Made by a program: the position numbers and the translations under genes. A stretch of 64,000 nucleotides of DNA. It comes from Lentzea nigeriaca (GTDB taxonomy: Bacteria; Actinomycetota; Actinomycetes; Mycobacteriales; Pseudonocardiaceae). The stretch's first letter is position 1. Every line of letters starts with the position of its first letter. Of the stretch, positions 1-10,398 are shown piece after piece. Under the pieces are notes generated by a model, which was not told where the DNA came from, did no database searches, and was given only the letters and a program-made list of their open reading frames with translations. The stretch lies in contig NZ_JAFBCX010000010.1 in NCBI RefSeq assembly GCF_016907955.1, positions 1 through 64,000 on the forward strand, in the 5' to 3' direction.

Positions 1-362
1 GCCCGCGCACGGGCCGCACGGATCGCCGGCAGCACCGTCTCGACATCGGCGGCCAGTGCGCTGACCAGCCGCGACACCGTCGGGTCGCTGGCGACCAGGC
101 CGAACAGCTCCGGCTGAGCGCGCACGAGAGCGAGATCGGCCAGGCAGTCTCCGCCGAGCGCGACCGCGATCGCGACATCGCACAGGATCTTGCCCGGATC
201 ATGGGTTGCCCGACGGCCCCGCCACGGGGCCAGCGCGGCCGACAACGCCCGCTGCGCCCCGGACAACCGCAAGGTCTGCCGCAGCAACACCCCGCCCGCC
301 GACGACACCAGCGACTCACGAGCCGGATCAAGAACCAGACACGGACCTGCGCTACGCTTCAC
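1..362 (-). CDS. IS1380-family transposase, N-terminal part (runs off window)
   Basis: The reading frame is open from a GTG at 362 to the window edge and gives about 120 residues. It contains the stretches DPGKILCDVAIAVALGGDC and LFGLVASDPTVSRLVSALA, which match the conserved N-terminus of IS1380-family DDE transposases (family recognition, not a search). The start is supported by an AGGAAGG ribosome-binding site about 10 nt upstream of GTG 362. The catalytic core and the far terminal repeat lie outside the window, so it is unknown whether the element is intact. It reads away from the rest of the window. Confidence 0.75.
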   Translation of the reverse strand, partial: MKRSAGPCLVLDPARESLVSSAGGVLLRQTLRLSGAQRALSAALAPWRGRRATHDPGKILCDVAIAVALGGDCLADLALVRAQPELFGLVASDPTVSRLVSALAADVETVLPAIRAARAR

Positions 363-516
363 CTGCGGAGTGCCTTCCTGTTCGGTGTATCTGATGTCTT
401 CGCAAACACCAGTTTCCCTTACAGGACAGGCACTTCCGCGCGTTCAGGGGCGTGTCACCTCAAATCACGCGAAATTCCGAGGCTAGGGCCGTATATCGAG
501 GTCGGCTGACTCTGAA

Positions 517-676
517 GGCGTCTGCAAGTACCACCAACTCAACATCAACAGGCACTTTCCCACTACCAACAGATCTCGCGGCCTGCTGCGGACGCGAGCG
601 TCGTTCGGCAGGTGGCGAACAGGTTGGGGGTAGGTAGCGGCTGTTCGATCAAGAGTTGGCGGTACTTGCAGACGCC
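517..676. repeat. 160-bp palindromic (MITE-like) element
   Basis: Two 24-bp arms at 517-540 and 653-676 are inverted copies with one mismatch; both begin GGCGTCTGCAAGTACC on their own strand. Weaker complementarity continues inward for about 30 bp (AACAG, TACC and CCAAC blocks on both sides). No ORF with coding character fills the 112-bp centre. No obvious target duplication is visible. It lies in the 349-bp gap between the transposase and the GH31 gene, so it may be a non-autonomous element or an ancient IS end pair. Confidence 0.6.
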
Positions 677-711
677 AGCCAGGCCAAGGCGGACCTCGAT
701 ACAGGCACTGA

Positions 712-3681
712 TCAGCGCAGGTTGATCACCACCTGCCGCCCGGCTTGGATCACGCGACTCGACCCGTCGGCGTTGTGCACGACCACGGTCCAGTCCCGCT
801 TCTTCGCGCCCTGATGCACCACCAAGGTGTTGTGGTGTTGGGTGATCCGCGTGCGACCGTTGTCCTCGTACAACGTGAACTCGCCCGTGGCACCGGCGGT
901 CACGTGCACCGTCAGCGCCTCGGCAGGGTTCCGCACGTCGTTGCCGACGTTGTTCGTGCGCTCGACGAGCATCCCGCCCGCGCGCAGGAACACCGGCATC
1001 GTGTCCCAGCCCGCGCTGACGGTCGCCCACGCGTTGCCCTGGTAGACGCGGCCGGTGAAGTAGTCCGTCCACTGCCCCGGCGGGAACCACACCCGCGTCT
1101 CGCCGGTCTCGCCGGGCGTGGTGATCGGCGCGACCAGCACGTCCGGCCCGAGCAGGAACTGACTGTCCACAGTGGAGTAGGACTCCGGGCTGCCCGGATA
1201 GTCGATGTAGGCCGGGCGCACGACGGGGACTCCCGTGCGGTTGGCCTGCTCCGCCAACGTGTAGAGGTACGGCACCAGACGTTCGCGCAGGTTCAGGAAC
1301 TTCGTCGCCGACGCCTGCGCGGCCGGCCCGTACTGCCAGGGCAACCGGTCGCCGTGGTTGCTGTGCAGCCGCGTGATCGGCTGGAACACGCCGAGCTGCA
1401 CCCACCGGGCGTACAGGTCGTCCGGCAGCTTGGTGGTGTAGCGCAGCTGGCCGTTGTCGAGGTATGTCTCGGACCCGCGCAGCCCGGTGGTGTCGTTGTG
1501 CCCGCCGATGTCGTGGCTGATCGCGGACATCCCGGTCGACACCGCCTCGGCCGAGGTGTAGGCGATGGTCCCCTTCAGCGCGCCCCACGTCGACGAGGTG
1601 TCGCCGGTGAAGTGCAGCGTGTGGCGCTTCTCCGCCCACGGGCCCGTCGGCAACGGCCCGGCACCGCTGTACCCGCCCGCCTGCAACGACCCGAACCCGC
1701 GCGAGAACGCGAACCCGCCCAGCTTCGCGTACTGCTCGTTGATCCACGAGTCCGGCGTGACGCCCCGCAACGACGATCCCGAGCCGTCGCAACACCAGTC
1801 GAGCCACCAGAAGTCCGTCGGCATCGCCCGGTGCAGCTCCACGTACGCCCGCAGCTGGTCGGGGTCGCCCCAGTCGAACACGTAACAGTCGGAGCACTGG
1901 CCCTTGGCGAGCTTGCCCTTGGCGATGGCCTGGGCCTTCGGGAAGTCCGGGTCGGTGCCCTGGATGCTCGGGTGGATGTTGAGCGTGCTGTGCAGCCCTT
2001 CGCCGTGCACCCAGTCCAGGAACCCTTGCGGCTCGGGGAACTTCGCCGTGTCGAACTGCCAGCCGTTCCACGTGTTGCGGGCCTTGAAGTCGGTGTCGAC
2101 GACCAGAACGTCCAGCGGCACACCGTGCTGCCGGAACGCGGGCACGATCCGTTCGCGGTAGTCGGCGGCGGTGCGATCGATGTACTCGGAGTACCAGACG
2201 CCGTATGCCCAGCGCGGCAACAACTTCGGCCCGCCGGTCAGCCGCGCGAGATCACCCAGCGCGGCGTGGTGGTCCTGTCCGTACCCGAACACGTACCCGT
2301 CCTGGTACGGCTGCGCCCCGCGGTCCGGCCGCGGCGTGCCGTCGGCGTAGGCGGAACCCGTGTCGTCCAACAGGTACCAGCCGTCGCGGTACAGCAGACC
2401 GGGGTAGAGCCGTGGATCGCCGTTGTCGCCCGTGTAGCCGTCCAGCGAGCGCCGATAACCGCCGAGCGCCAGGTGCTGCTGGGTCGCGTTGATCCCGATG
2501 GTGTCGAGGTTGACGTGGCAGCCGGTGTCAGGGCAGGTCACGGTGAGGCCGGAAGTGCCAGCGGGCAACGGGATCCGCGCGGCCGTGGTGGCCCACGTGG
2601 TCCAGTTCGCCGTCGTCGGCACGGTGACCGCCTGGCCGTTGATCAGCACGGTGCGCGGCTCGTGCTTGCCGTCCCCGCCGACACCGTTGGCATAGCGCAG
2701 GTTGACGGTGTACGTGTCGGCCGCCGGCACGCCGCTCACCCGGTGGCTCAGCTTCGTTCCACCGACGAGCTCGGCGACGAACCCGTTCCCCGCATAGCCG
2801 ACGTGCTCGTCCGCGATCTTGGCCGCACCGGTCAGCGCACCGTTCTCCGCCTCGCAGGTGGTGCCGAACCGGCAGTCGTCGGCCGCCCGGTCCTGCGTGC
2901 CGGGATACGCCTGCCCCGGCGCGAGGATCGCGATGCTGTCAACGTTGACATTGCCCGAGTCGGCGGCGGTCTTGGTCAACGAGACGCGGTGTTCGCCGGC
3001 GGACAGGTCGACCTCGGTCTCGGCCAGCCGCCAGTCACGCCAGTCCGCGGTCACGGGCAAGGTGATCTGCCGCTGCCGCCCGTCGACGCCGAGACTGAGC
3101 GTGCGGTTCTCGTGCCTGCCGTCGCCGCCCGGCCCGTTCGCGTACCTCACGACGATCCGGTGCTTGCCGACCGCGTTGACCGTCGCGGTGATTCCGTTGT
3201 TGGTGTACGAGAACCCGGCCACGAAGCCCGCACCGGTGTGGCCGGGGTGTTCGGCCGCGACGAGCAGCCCTTCCCGGTGCTGGTCCTCGGCCTCGCAGAG
3301 CTGACCGGCCGCACAGATCACCCGCCGCCACGGGGACGCGGTCGTGCCGTTGGTCCTCAGTTCGAGGTTGTCCGCGCGGAACGGCCCGGAGCCCACGCGA
3401 TAGCGCAAGGTCAGCGCCGAGGTGGTGATGATCAGCCAGCCGTCCTCGACCCGCTTGCGGTAGGGCGTGCGGGAGAGGCCCGTGCGATTTACAACGTTGT
3501 AAGTGGCGGCGTTCTCAAAGCGTTGGTCACCCGCGTACTCGCTCCGCACGAGGGTGGGGGAGAGGATCTGGAACCTGGCCTGCCCGGACACGACCGTAGT
3601 GGTCGGCTGGGCTGTCGCCGGCGCCGGGCAGAGCAGACCCAGCAGGGCCAGCAGGGGGACGACTGTCGCGCGTTTCCGCAT
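712..3681 (-). CDS. secreted GH31 glycoside hydrolase with two CBM35/CBM6-like modules
   Basis: The 989-residue protein has a Sec signal peptide (about residues 1-25, ending ATAQ). A short N-terminal beta-sandwich segment (about 28-128) is followed by two related carbohydrate-binding modules (about 129-253 and 276-398, each starting CEAE and containing RYANG-GGDG-HE and a closing VN-DSI / VNLDTI). The sandwich then resumes (LALGGYRRSLDGY, PGLLYRDGWYLLDD) and leads into the GH31 barrel (about 485-800). The probable nucleophile is D628 in FWWLDW and the probable acid/base is D694 in FTGDTSSTWG. The family cleaves alpha-glucosides or alpha-xylosides; the exact substrate cannot be read here. An AGGAG site sits 6 nt before ATG 3681. 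Monocistronic. Confidence 0.88.
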   Translation of the reverse strand: MRKRATVVPLLALLGLLCPAPATAQPTTTVVSGQARFQILSPTLVRSEYAGDQRFENAATYNVVNRTGLSRTPYRKRVEDGWLIITTSALTLRYRVGSGPFRADNLELRTNGTTASPWRRVICAAGQLCEAEDQHREGLLVAAEHPGHTGAGFVAGFSYTNNGITATVNAVGKHRIVVRYANGPGGDGRHENRTLSLGVDGRQRQITLPVTADWRDWRLAETEVDLSAGEHRVSLTKTAADSGNVNVDSIAILAPGQAYPGTQDRAADDCRFGTTCEAENGALTGAAKIADEHVGYAGNGFVAELVGGTKLSHRVSGVPAADTYTVNLRYANGVGGDGKHEPRTVLINGQAVTVPTTANWTTWATTAARIPLPAGTSGLTVTCPDTGCHVNLDTIGINATQQHLALGGYRRSLDGYTGDNGDPRLYPGLLYRDGWYLLDDTGSAYADGTPRPDRGAQPYQDGYVFGYGQDHHAALGDLARLTGGPKLLPRWAYGVWYSEYIDRTAADYRERIVPAFRQHGVPLDVLVVDTDFKARNTWNGWQFDTAKFPEPQGFLDWVHGEGLHSTLNIHPSIQGTDPDFPKAQAIAKGKLAKGQCSDCYVFDWGDPDQLRAYVELHRAMPTDFWWLDWCCDGSGSSLRGVTPDSWINEQYAKLGGFAFSRGFGSLQAGGYSGAGPLPTGPWAEKRHTLHFTGDTSSTWGALKGTIAYTSAEAVSTGMSAISHDIGGHNDTTGLRGSETYLDNGQLRYTTKLPDDLYARWVQLGVFQPITRLHSNHGDRLPWQYGPAAQASATKFLNLRERLVPYLYTLAEQANRTGVPVVRPAYIDYPGSPESYSTVDSQFLLGPDVLVAPITTPGETGETRVWFPPGQWTDYFTGRVYQGNAWATVSAGWDTMPVFLRAGGMLVERTNNVGNDVRNPAEALTVHVTAGATGEFTLYEDNGRTRITQHHNTLVVHQGAKKRDWTVVVHNADGSSRVIQAGRQVVINLR

Positions 3682-4086
3682 CCGTGCTCCTCGTCTGACG
3701 TCGTCGGCTTCCGAGGTGCTCAGTTACCTGAACATCCCTCACCTTGGCGTGCCGGGGTGGAGCGATCAAGAGGCCTTCTTCGCGAAATGGGCGGCGATTC
3801 GAATTGCGGTCGGCCATTCGGCTGAAGCGGTGCGACTGCCGGCGGAGGAACGCGCCGAATCTGGGTAACGCACGGCAACGTTCCAAGCAAATGGTCGCAG
3901 TGCGGGAGATCGTGCACGCGATGACGGCTCCGAAGCTGTGGCCGAGTGAGGAAAGCGTTCGACTTTTCCGGCTCCCCGAAGGTGTCGTGTTGCCGGACAT
4001 CACCGAGATCTACCACGTCCCGCTGTTCCGCCTCGGCGGTGTGGCCGGGGCCTGGTGCCCGCCCAGTGCAAGTCCACAGTGGACTC
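3682..4086. other. 405-bp gap without a recognisable intact gene
   Basis: The segment lies between the 5' end of the GH31 gene and the 3' end of dinB. A plus-strand frame from about 3891 encodes a short protein-like stretch (VLPDITEIYHVPLFRLGGVA), but it has no convincing start, runs into the dinB antisense and resembles nothing I recognise. It could be a decayed gene. The left end should hold the GH31 promoter. A copy of the recurrent 11-mer TCCACAGTGGA ends the segment at 4073-4083. Confidence 0.4.
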
Positions 4087-5271
4087 CTAGTCCGGCAGCA
4101 GCGGCACCGAGATGCCGGGATCGCGGCCGAGCATCGCCGCCCGCGTCACCGACGAGGCGCCGAACCGGTCCTTCAGCCGGTCCAGCGCGGCGTCGAGCGC
4201 CCCCGGCTCGTGATCGTCGAACGGCAGCATCAGCTGAATCGAGTCCTCGCTGTGGAGGTTGGCCAGCGATACACCCAGCAGCGTGATGCCGCGGCCGTCG
4301 ATCTCGGGCATCGCCGCGGCGAGCAGCTGCCGGGCCGCCACGAGCAGGACCTCGGTGTCCGCCGTCGGATGCCTCAGCGTGTGGGACCTGGTCGCCCGCG
4401 TGAAGTCCGCGAACCGCAGGCGCAGCACCACCGTACGGCACGCGCGGTGGGCGTTCCGCAGCCGTCGTGAGGTGCCGTCGACGAGCGACGCGAGGATGGC
4501 GTCCAGGTCGTGTGCCGACCGTCCCAGCGCGCGCTGCGAGCCGATCGAGCGCCGCCGCCTGCCCACCTGCACCGGGCGCGGGTCGCGGTTGTGCGCCAAC
4601 GCGTGCAGGTGCCGCCCCGCCGCCTTGCCGAGGATCGACACGAGGTCGGTCTCGTCGAGGCGCGCCACCTCGCCGACCGTGCGGAGGCCCAGGCCGTGCA
4701 GCTTGGCCGCGGTCACCTTGCCGACACCCCACAGCCGCTCGACCGGCAGCGGGTGCAGGAACTCGAGTTCCCGGTCGGCCGGCACGACCAGCAGTCCGTC
4801 GGGTTTGGCCACCGCGCTCGCCACCTTGGCGAGGAACTTGGTCCTGGCCACGCCGACCGTGATGGGCAGGCCGACCTCCGCGAGCACGCGTGCGCGCAGC
4901 CGTCCGGCGATCAGCTCAGGCGGACCGACGATCTTGTGTAACCCGCCCACGTCGAGGAACGCCTCGTCGATCGACAGGCCCTCGACCAGCGGCGTTGTGT
5001 CGCGGAAGACCTCGAACACCGCCTTGCTCGCCGCGGAGTAAGCGGACATCCTCGGCGACACGACGATCGCGTGCGGGCAGAGCCGCAATGCCCGTGCGCC
5101 ACCCATCGCCGTGCGGATGCCGAACGCCTTGGCCTCGTAGCTCGCGGCCAGCACCACACCGCCGCCGACGATCACCGGACGGCCACGCAGGCGCGGGTCG
5201 TCGCGTTGCTCGACGGAGGCGTAGAACGCGTCCAGGTCGGCGTGCAGGATGGGCGTGGCACTCACGAACAC
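4087..5271 (-). CDS. dinB: DNA polymerase IV (Y-family, DinB)
   Basis: The 394-residue protein has the Y-family palm motifs ILHADLDAFYASVEQ (metal-binding Asp pair) and SIDEAFLDV, the finger segment EAKAFGIRTAM, the two HhH-type segments around VERLWGVGKVTAAKL, and a C-terminal little-finger domain. It performs low-fidelity translesion synthesis. The size is normal for the family. Two GTG starts are possible, 5271 and 5265; neither has a clear ribosome-binding site. A LexA box (5265-5278) covers both, which favours a leaderless SOS-controlled transcript starting at or near 5265. No partner gene follows. Confidence 0.93.
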   Translation of the reverse strand: MFVSATPILHADLDAFYASVEQRDDPRLRGRPVIVGGGVVLAASYEAKAFGIRTAMGGARALRLCPHAIVVSPRMSAYSAASKAVFEVFRDTTPLVEGLSIDEAFLDVGGLHKIVGPPELIAGRLRARVLAEVGLPITVGVARTKFLAKVASAVAKPDGLLVVPADRELEFLHPLPVERLWGVGKVTAAKLHGLGLRTVGEVARLDETDLVSILGKAAGRHLHALAHNRDPRPVQVGRRRRSIGSQRALGRSAHDLDAILASLVDGTSRRLRNAHRACRTVVLRLRFADFTRATRSHTLRHPTADTEVLLVAARQLLAAAMPEIDGRGITLLGVSLANLHSEDSIQLMLPFDDHEPGALDAALDRLKDRFGASSVTRAAMLGRDPGISVPLLPD

Positions 5272-5278
5272 ATGTTCG
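5265..5278. promoter_or_regulatory. LexA/SOS box at the dinB start
   Basis: CGAACACATGTTCG fits the actinobacterial SOS consensus CGAACRNRYGTTYG at every position. It overlaps the possible dinB start codons, where bound LexA would block initiation. Confidence 0.8.
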
Positions 5279-5391
5279 CATCCATCACTCGTTCAGCACA
5301 GTGTTCGATTCGTCGCCACCCGCTGGTCGTCGACCAACTGTTCGTTGATGCTCGCCCGCCCGGCGCGTCGATCGCTGCCTCGGGCAGATAG

Positions 5392-7125
<1,734 letters not shown>

Positions 7126-7141
7126 GTCCTGTTGGGACGGC

Positions 7142-7621
7142 TCAGAACTTCGGCAGCACGCACATCGCGTCAAGGCCTAGCACGTGGTTCAACCTGCCGA
7201 ACGCGAGCCACGACCCGATGCACATGCTCAGCTCCGCGATCTCCACCTGACTGTAGTGCGCGGTCATGCGGGACCAGAACTCGTCGTCGAGATTGTGGTG
7301 ATCCAGTGCGTACCGCTCGGCGTACTCGGCGGCCAGCCTCGTGCGGTCGTCGAAGGCGTCGGTGGTGCGCCACTGGGTCACCGCGTCGAGGAACCCCTGC
7401 TCGACCTTCTGCCCGTCGCGTTCGGTCCGCCAGTCCATGCAGAACATGCACCCGTTGATCTGCGCGATCCGCAGCCGTGCCGCCTCGAACTCGCGCAGCC
7501 CCAGCGTCGTGTGGGAGTAGACCGCGAGCGAGAAGTTCGCGGCCGCGACACCGATGCCGGGCACCATCTCGCCCCACACGTAGGCGATGGGGTCCTTGCC
7601 CTCGGGGATGTCGATGTTCAT
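7142..7621 (-). CDS. carboxymuconolactone decarboxylase / AhpD-like protein
   Basis: The 159-residue all-helical protein has the AhpD-type redox motif in QINGCMFCMDW (Cys-x2-Cys) followed by the usual downstream LAAEYAERYA helix. The family includes alkylhydroperoxidase AhpD-like peroxidases and decarboxylases. The CxxC favours a thiol peroxidase role. Its ATG overlaps the stop of the upstream dehydrogenase gene by 4 bp (ATGA), so the two are translationally coupled and probably share a function. Confidence 0.8.
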   Translation of the reverse strand: MNIDIPEGKDPIAYVWGEMVPGIGVAAANFSLAVYSHTTLGLREFEAARLRIAQINGCMFCMDWRTERDGQKVEQGFLDAVTQWRTTDAFDDRTRLAAEYAERYALDHHNLDDEFWSRMTAHYSQVEIAELSMCIGSWLAFGRLNHVLGLDAMCVLPKF

Positions 7622-8697
7622 CGGGAGATCCTTCCGAGCTTGCCGGCGGCCGGGCGCAGCGGGACGTCCAAAGCGTCGTAGAGACCGGGGTCTGCCTCGG
7701 CGAGCCAGTCGATGGCGTTCACCAACCGGCCGACGGCGGTCGCGTTGCCGCCGGCGGACCGGTTCTCGCCCTCGTCGGTGGCCTCGACCGACACCTCGAT
7801 GCGCGGGCGTCCCTCGATGATCACCTTGTGCGCGCCGTCACCGGACGGTGGCATCGGCCAGTCCGTCGCGCACGACGCGTGGATGCGCGTGACGTGTTCG
7901 ATGACGATGAGCGGTTCGCCACCGACGACGCCCTGCACCTCGAACCGGATCGCGCCCTGGGTGCCCGCCTCGAACTCGCCCATCGTCCGCGTCGTCACCG
8001 TCGTGTCGAGCGCACGCCGGTCCACGGTCTCGCGGATTTCCTCGACCTCGACGCCCAGCGCCCTCGCCATCAGCCGGATCTGACCGCCCCACACCATCGT
8101 CGGCACGCTCGGCATGAGCATCGGCGCCTGGTAGTCGAGCGGCTGGCCCATGCCGATCAGCCACCGCACCGCGTCCGGCTGGTCGTAGGTGGAGTAGTCG
8201 AAGATCTCCTGGCAGCGGATCGCGTCGATCTCGCTGCCGAGGCCGCTGATCAGCAACGGCAGCACGTCGTTGCCCCAGCCGGGGTCGACGCCGGAGACGA
8301 AGAGCGAGCCGCCGCCCTCCGTGATGGCGGCTAGAACCGGTTCTCGTAGCTCGGGCGGCGCGCTGCGGTGGTCGTAGAGCGCGTACAGCGAGGGAGTGAC
8401 GACCACGGCACCGGCCCTGATCGCCCTGGTGATGTCGGCGAGGGCGTCGTCGGGCCGGATGTCGCCGGACGCGGCGTACACGACGGCGCGCGGACTGGCG
8501 GCCAGGACCGCGTCGACGTCGCTGGTTGCCGCGATGCCGAGCTCGGCGTCCAGTCCGGCCAGGGCGCCCGCGTCGCGCCCGGCCTTGTCCGGGTCGTGGA
8601 CGATCACGGCCGCCAGCTTCAGCGCCGGGTGGGCCTCGACGGCCCGAATCGCGGCACGGCCGACGTTTCCCGTGCCCCACACCACCGTGGCGATCAT
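7618..8697 (-). CDS. NAD(P)-dependent amine/DapB-like dehydrogenase
   Basis: The 359-residue protein begins with a Rossmann fold (VVWGTGNVGRAAIRAV) and has the layout of the dihydrodipicolinate-reductase-like family that includes 2,4-diaminopentanoate dehydrogenase. Other marks are VVTPSLYALYDHR, a GVDPGWGNDVLPL segment and a C-terminal FDY-STYD-type domain. The substrate cannot be assigned. ATG 8697 was chosen because it puts the Rossmann strand at the N-terminus; no strong ribosome-binding site is visible. It is the first gene of a two-gene operon with the AhpD-like gene and diverges from the glycosyltransferase. Confidence 0.72.
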   Translation of the reverse strand: MIATVVWGTGNVGRAAIRAVEAHPALKLAAVIVHDPDKAGRDAGALAGLDAELGIAATSDVDAVLAASPRAVVYAASGDIRPDDALADITRAIRAGAVVVTPSLYALYDHRSAPPELREPVLAAITEGGGSLFVSGVDPGWGNDVLPLLISGLGSEIDAIRCQEIFDYSTYDQPDAVRWLIGMGQPLDYQAPMLMPSVPTMVWGGQIRLMARALGVEVEEIRETVDRRALDTTVTTRTMGEFEAGTQGAIRFEVQGVVGGEPLIVIEHVTRIHASCATDWPMPPSGDGAHKVIIEGRPRIEVSVEATDEGENRSAGGNATAVGRLVNAIDWLAEADPGLYDALDVPLRPAAGKLGRISR

Positions 8698-8802
8698 GTC
8701 AGCAGAATAACTAGAACAAGTTTCAGTTGGATAGGGCCTGGTGTCCCGGTTTTCGGCGCCGGGTGTGACAACCGAACGGTGGGGCATCCCGTTCCAGGAG
8801 TG

Positions 8803-10398
8803 ATGGAACTACTGCGTGCAAGGACTCAGGACACCGCCGCCCCGCCCGTGGTGCAGGGGCAGTGGACGGTCGTCGTCGTGCTGCTCGTCCAGATGGCGAT
8901 CGCGATGATCACCACCGCCGCCGAGCAGGCGCCGACGATCGACGAGCCGGTCTACATCGGAGCGGCGGTGGCCGGCCTGGAGCAGCACAGCCTGCGGTAC
9001 AACCCAGAGCACCCGCCGCTCGGAAAGCTGGTCATGGCGACCGGCCTGGCCTTCGCGGACGTGCGTTTCGACCAGGCGTTCACCGGCGACCAGACCGAGT
9101 TCGGGCGGCACGTGCTCTACGAGTCGGGCAACTCACCCGAGCGGTTGTTGCTGCTGGCCCGGCTGCCGATGATCGTGCTCACCCTGCTGTTCGGGCTGGT
9201 GGTCTTCCTCTTCGCCAGAGACCTGGCCGGTCCCGTCGGCGGCATGGTGGCACTCGCCCTGTACGCGCTGTCACCCGACGTCATCGCGCACGGGTCGCTG
9301 GCCACACTGGACGTGCCCGCCGCGGGTTTCCTGCTGACGGCCGCCTGGCTGCTGTGGCGGGCCCGGCAGCGCGTCTTCTACCTGCCGCTGGCGGGACTCG
9401 CTCTCGGCGCGGCGATCGCCACGAAGATGAGTGCCCTGGCGGCGGTTCCGGTGCTGCTCGTGCTGGTCGCGCTCGCGGTCCGGCAGGCGCGGGCCAAGGC
9501 GGTCGCGGCGGTGGCGCTGACGGCGGTCGCGGTCGTCTGGCTGTCGTACCTGGCCGTCGATCCGTTGCTGCGCTGGGAAACGCCGCCGGACGTGCCGTCC
9601 GTGTCCGGGCTACGCGCGCTGGCGGACTGGTTGCCGTTCCCCGAGCCATACCGGGACGGGATGCGCGTCCAGTTCGGGATGGAGGACCGGGTGTGGGGCG
9701 GCTTCCTGTTCGGCACGCACTACTCCGGGTCGCACTGGTACTACCTGCCGGCCGCGCTGCTGGTGAAGACACCGCTGGGCGCGCTGGTGCTGTGGGTGGC
9801 CGGAGCGGTGGTGATGACGCGTGTGCCCAGGTTGCGTCCGGCGGTGCCCTACGTCCTCGTGCCCACGGCCGTGCTGCTGGTCGCCGCCATGACGGGCAGC
9901 CGCGACCTCGGCGTGCGGTACGCGATCTTCGTGCCGATGTTCCTCGCCGTCGCGGCCGGCGGTCTGGTCGCCGTGCGCCGGCGGTGGATGCACGTGGCGC
10001 TCGCCGTTCTCGTCGCGTTCGTCGCGGTCAGTTCGTTGCGGACGTTCCCCTACTACCTGCCGTACTCCAACGAGGCGTTCGGCGGGCCGGAGAAGACCCA
10101 CCTGCGGTTGCACGACTCGAACGTCGACTGGGGACAGGACCTGGGGCGGCTCGCGGACCGGCTGAGGGAACGCCATCCCGGCGAACGGATCTGGCTGGTC
10201 TACAAAGGAGCAGGCGTGCCGTCGTACTACGGGATCAACGCCGCCGACCCGCGCCTCGTGCCCGCGGACCAGGTACGCGGGGTGCTCGTGGTGTCCGACT
10301 CCGCCGTCGCCAAGGCCGACGACCGGCTGAAGGCGCTGATCGCGAGCAGCACGGCGATCGACGAGGTCGGGCACTCCATCACGATCTACCGTCGCTGA
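8803..10398 (+). CDS. GT39-type membrane glycosyltransferase (PMT/ArnT-like)
   Basis: The 531-residue polytopic protein has about ten hydrophobic helices. The first periplasmic loop carries TIDEPVYIGA (catalytic Asp-Glu of GT-C enzymes) and NPEHPPLGK, as in dolichyl/polyprenyl-phosphate-mannose protein mannosyltransferases. A C-terminal loop has NVDWGQDLGRLADRLRER. It probably transfers a sugar from a polyprenyl phosphate outside the membrane; the acceptor is unknown. AGGAG lies immediately before the ATG (a GTG at 8800 is an alternative). Its 3' end overlaps the convergent response-regulator gene by 13 bp. Confidence 0.78.
   Translation: MELLRARTQDTAAPPVVQGQWTVVVVLLVQMAIAMITTAAEQAPTIDEPVYIGAAVAGLEQHSLRYNPEHPPLGKLVMATGLAFADVRFDQAFTGDQTEFGRHVLYESGNSPERLLLLARLPMIVLTLLFGLVVFLFARDLAGPVGGMVALALYALSPDVIAHGSLATLDVPAAGFLLTAAWLLWRARQRVFYLPLAGLALGAAIATKMSALAAVPVLLVLVALAVRQARAKAVAAVALTAVAVVWLSYLAVDPLLRWETPPDVPSVSGLRALADWLPFPEPYRDGMRVQFGMEDRVWGGFLFGTHYSGSHWYYLPAALLVKTPLGALVLWVAGAVVMTRVPRLRPAVPYVLVPTAVLLVAAMTGSRDLGVRYAIFVPMFLAVAAGGLVAVRRRWMHVALAVLVAFVAVSSLRTFPYYLPYSNEAFGGPEKTHLRLHDSNVDWGQDLGRLADRLRERHPGERIWLVYKGAGVPSYYGINAADPRLVPADQVRGVLVVSDSAVAKADDRLKALIASSTAIDEVGHSITIYRR

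Noticed and set aside
745-3825. 1,026-codon plus-strand open frame opposite the GH31 gene
   Set aside because: It is the antisense of a gene with signal peptide, CBMs and GH31 motifs; composition is Arg/Val/Pro-rich and no domain is recognisable.
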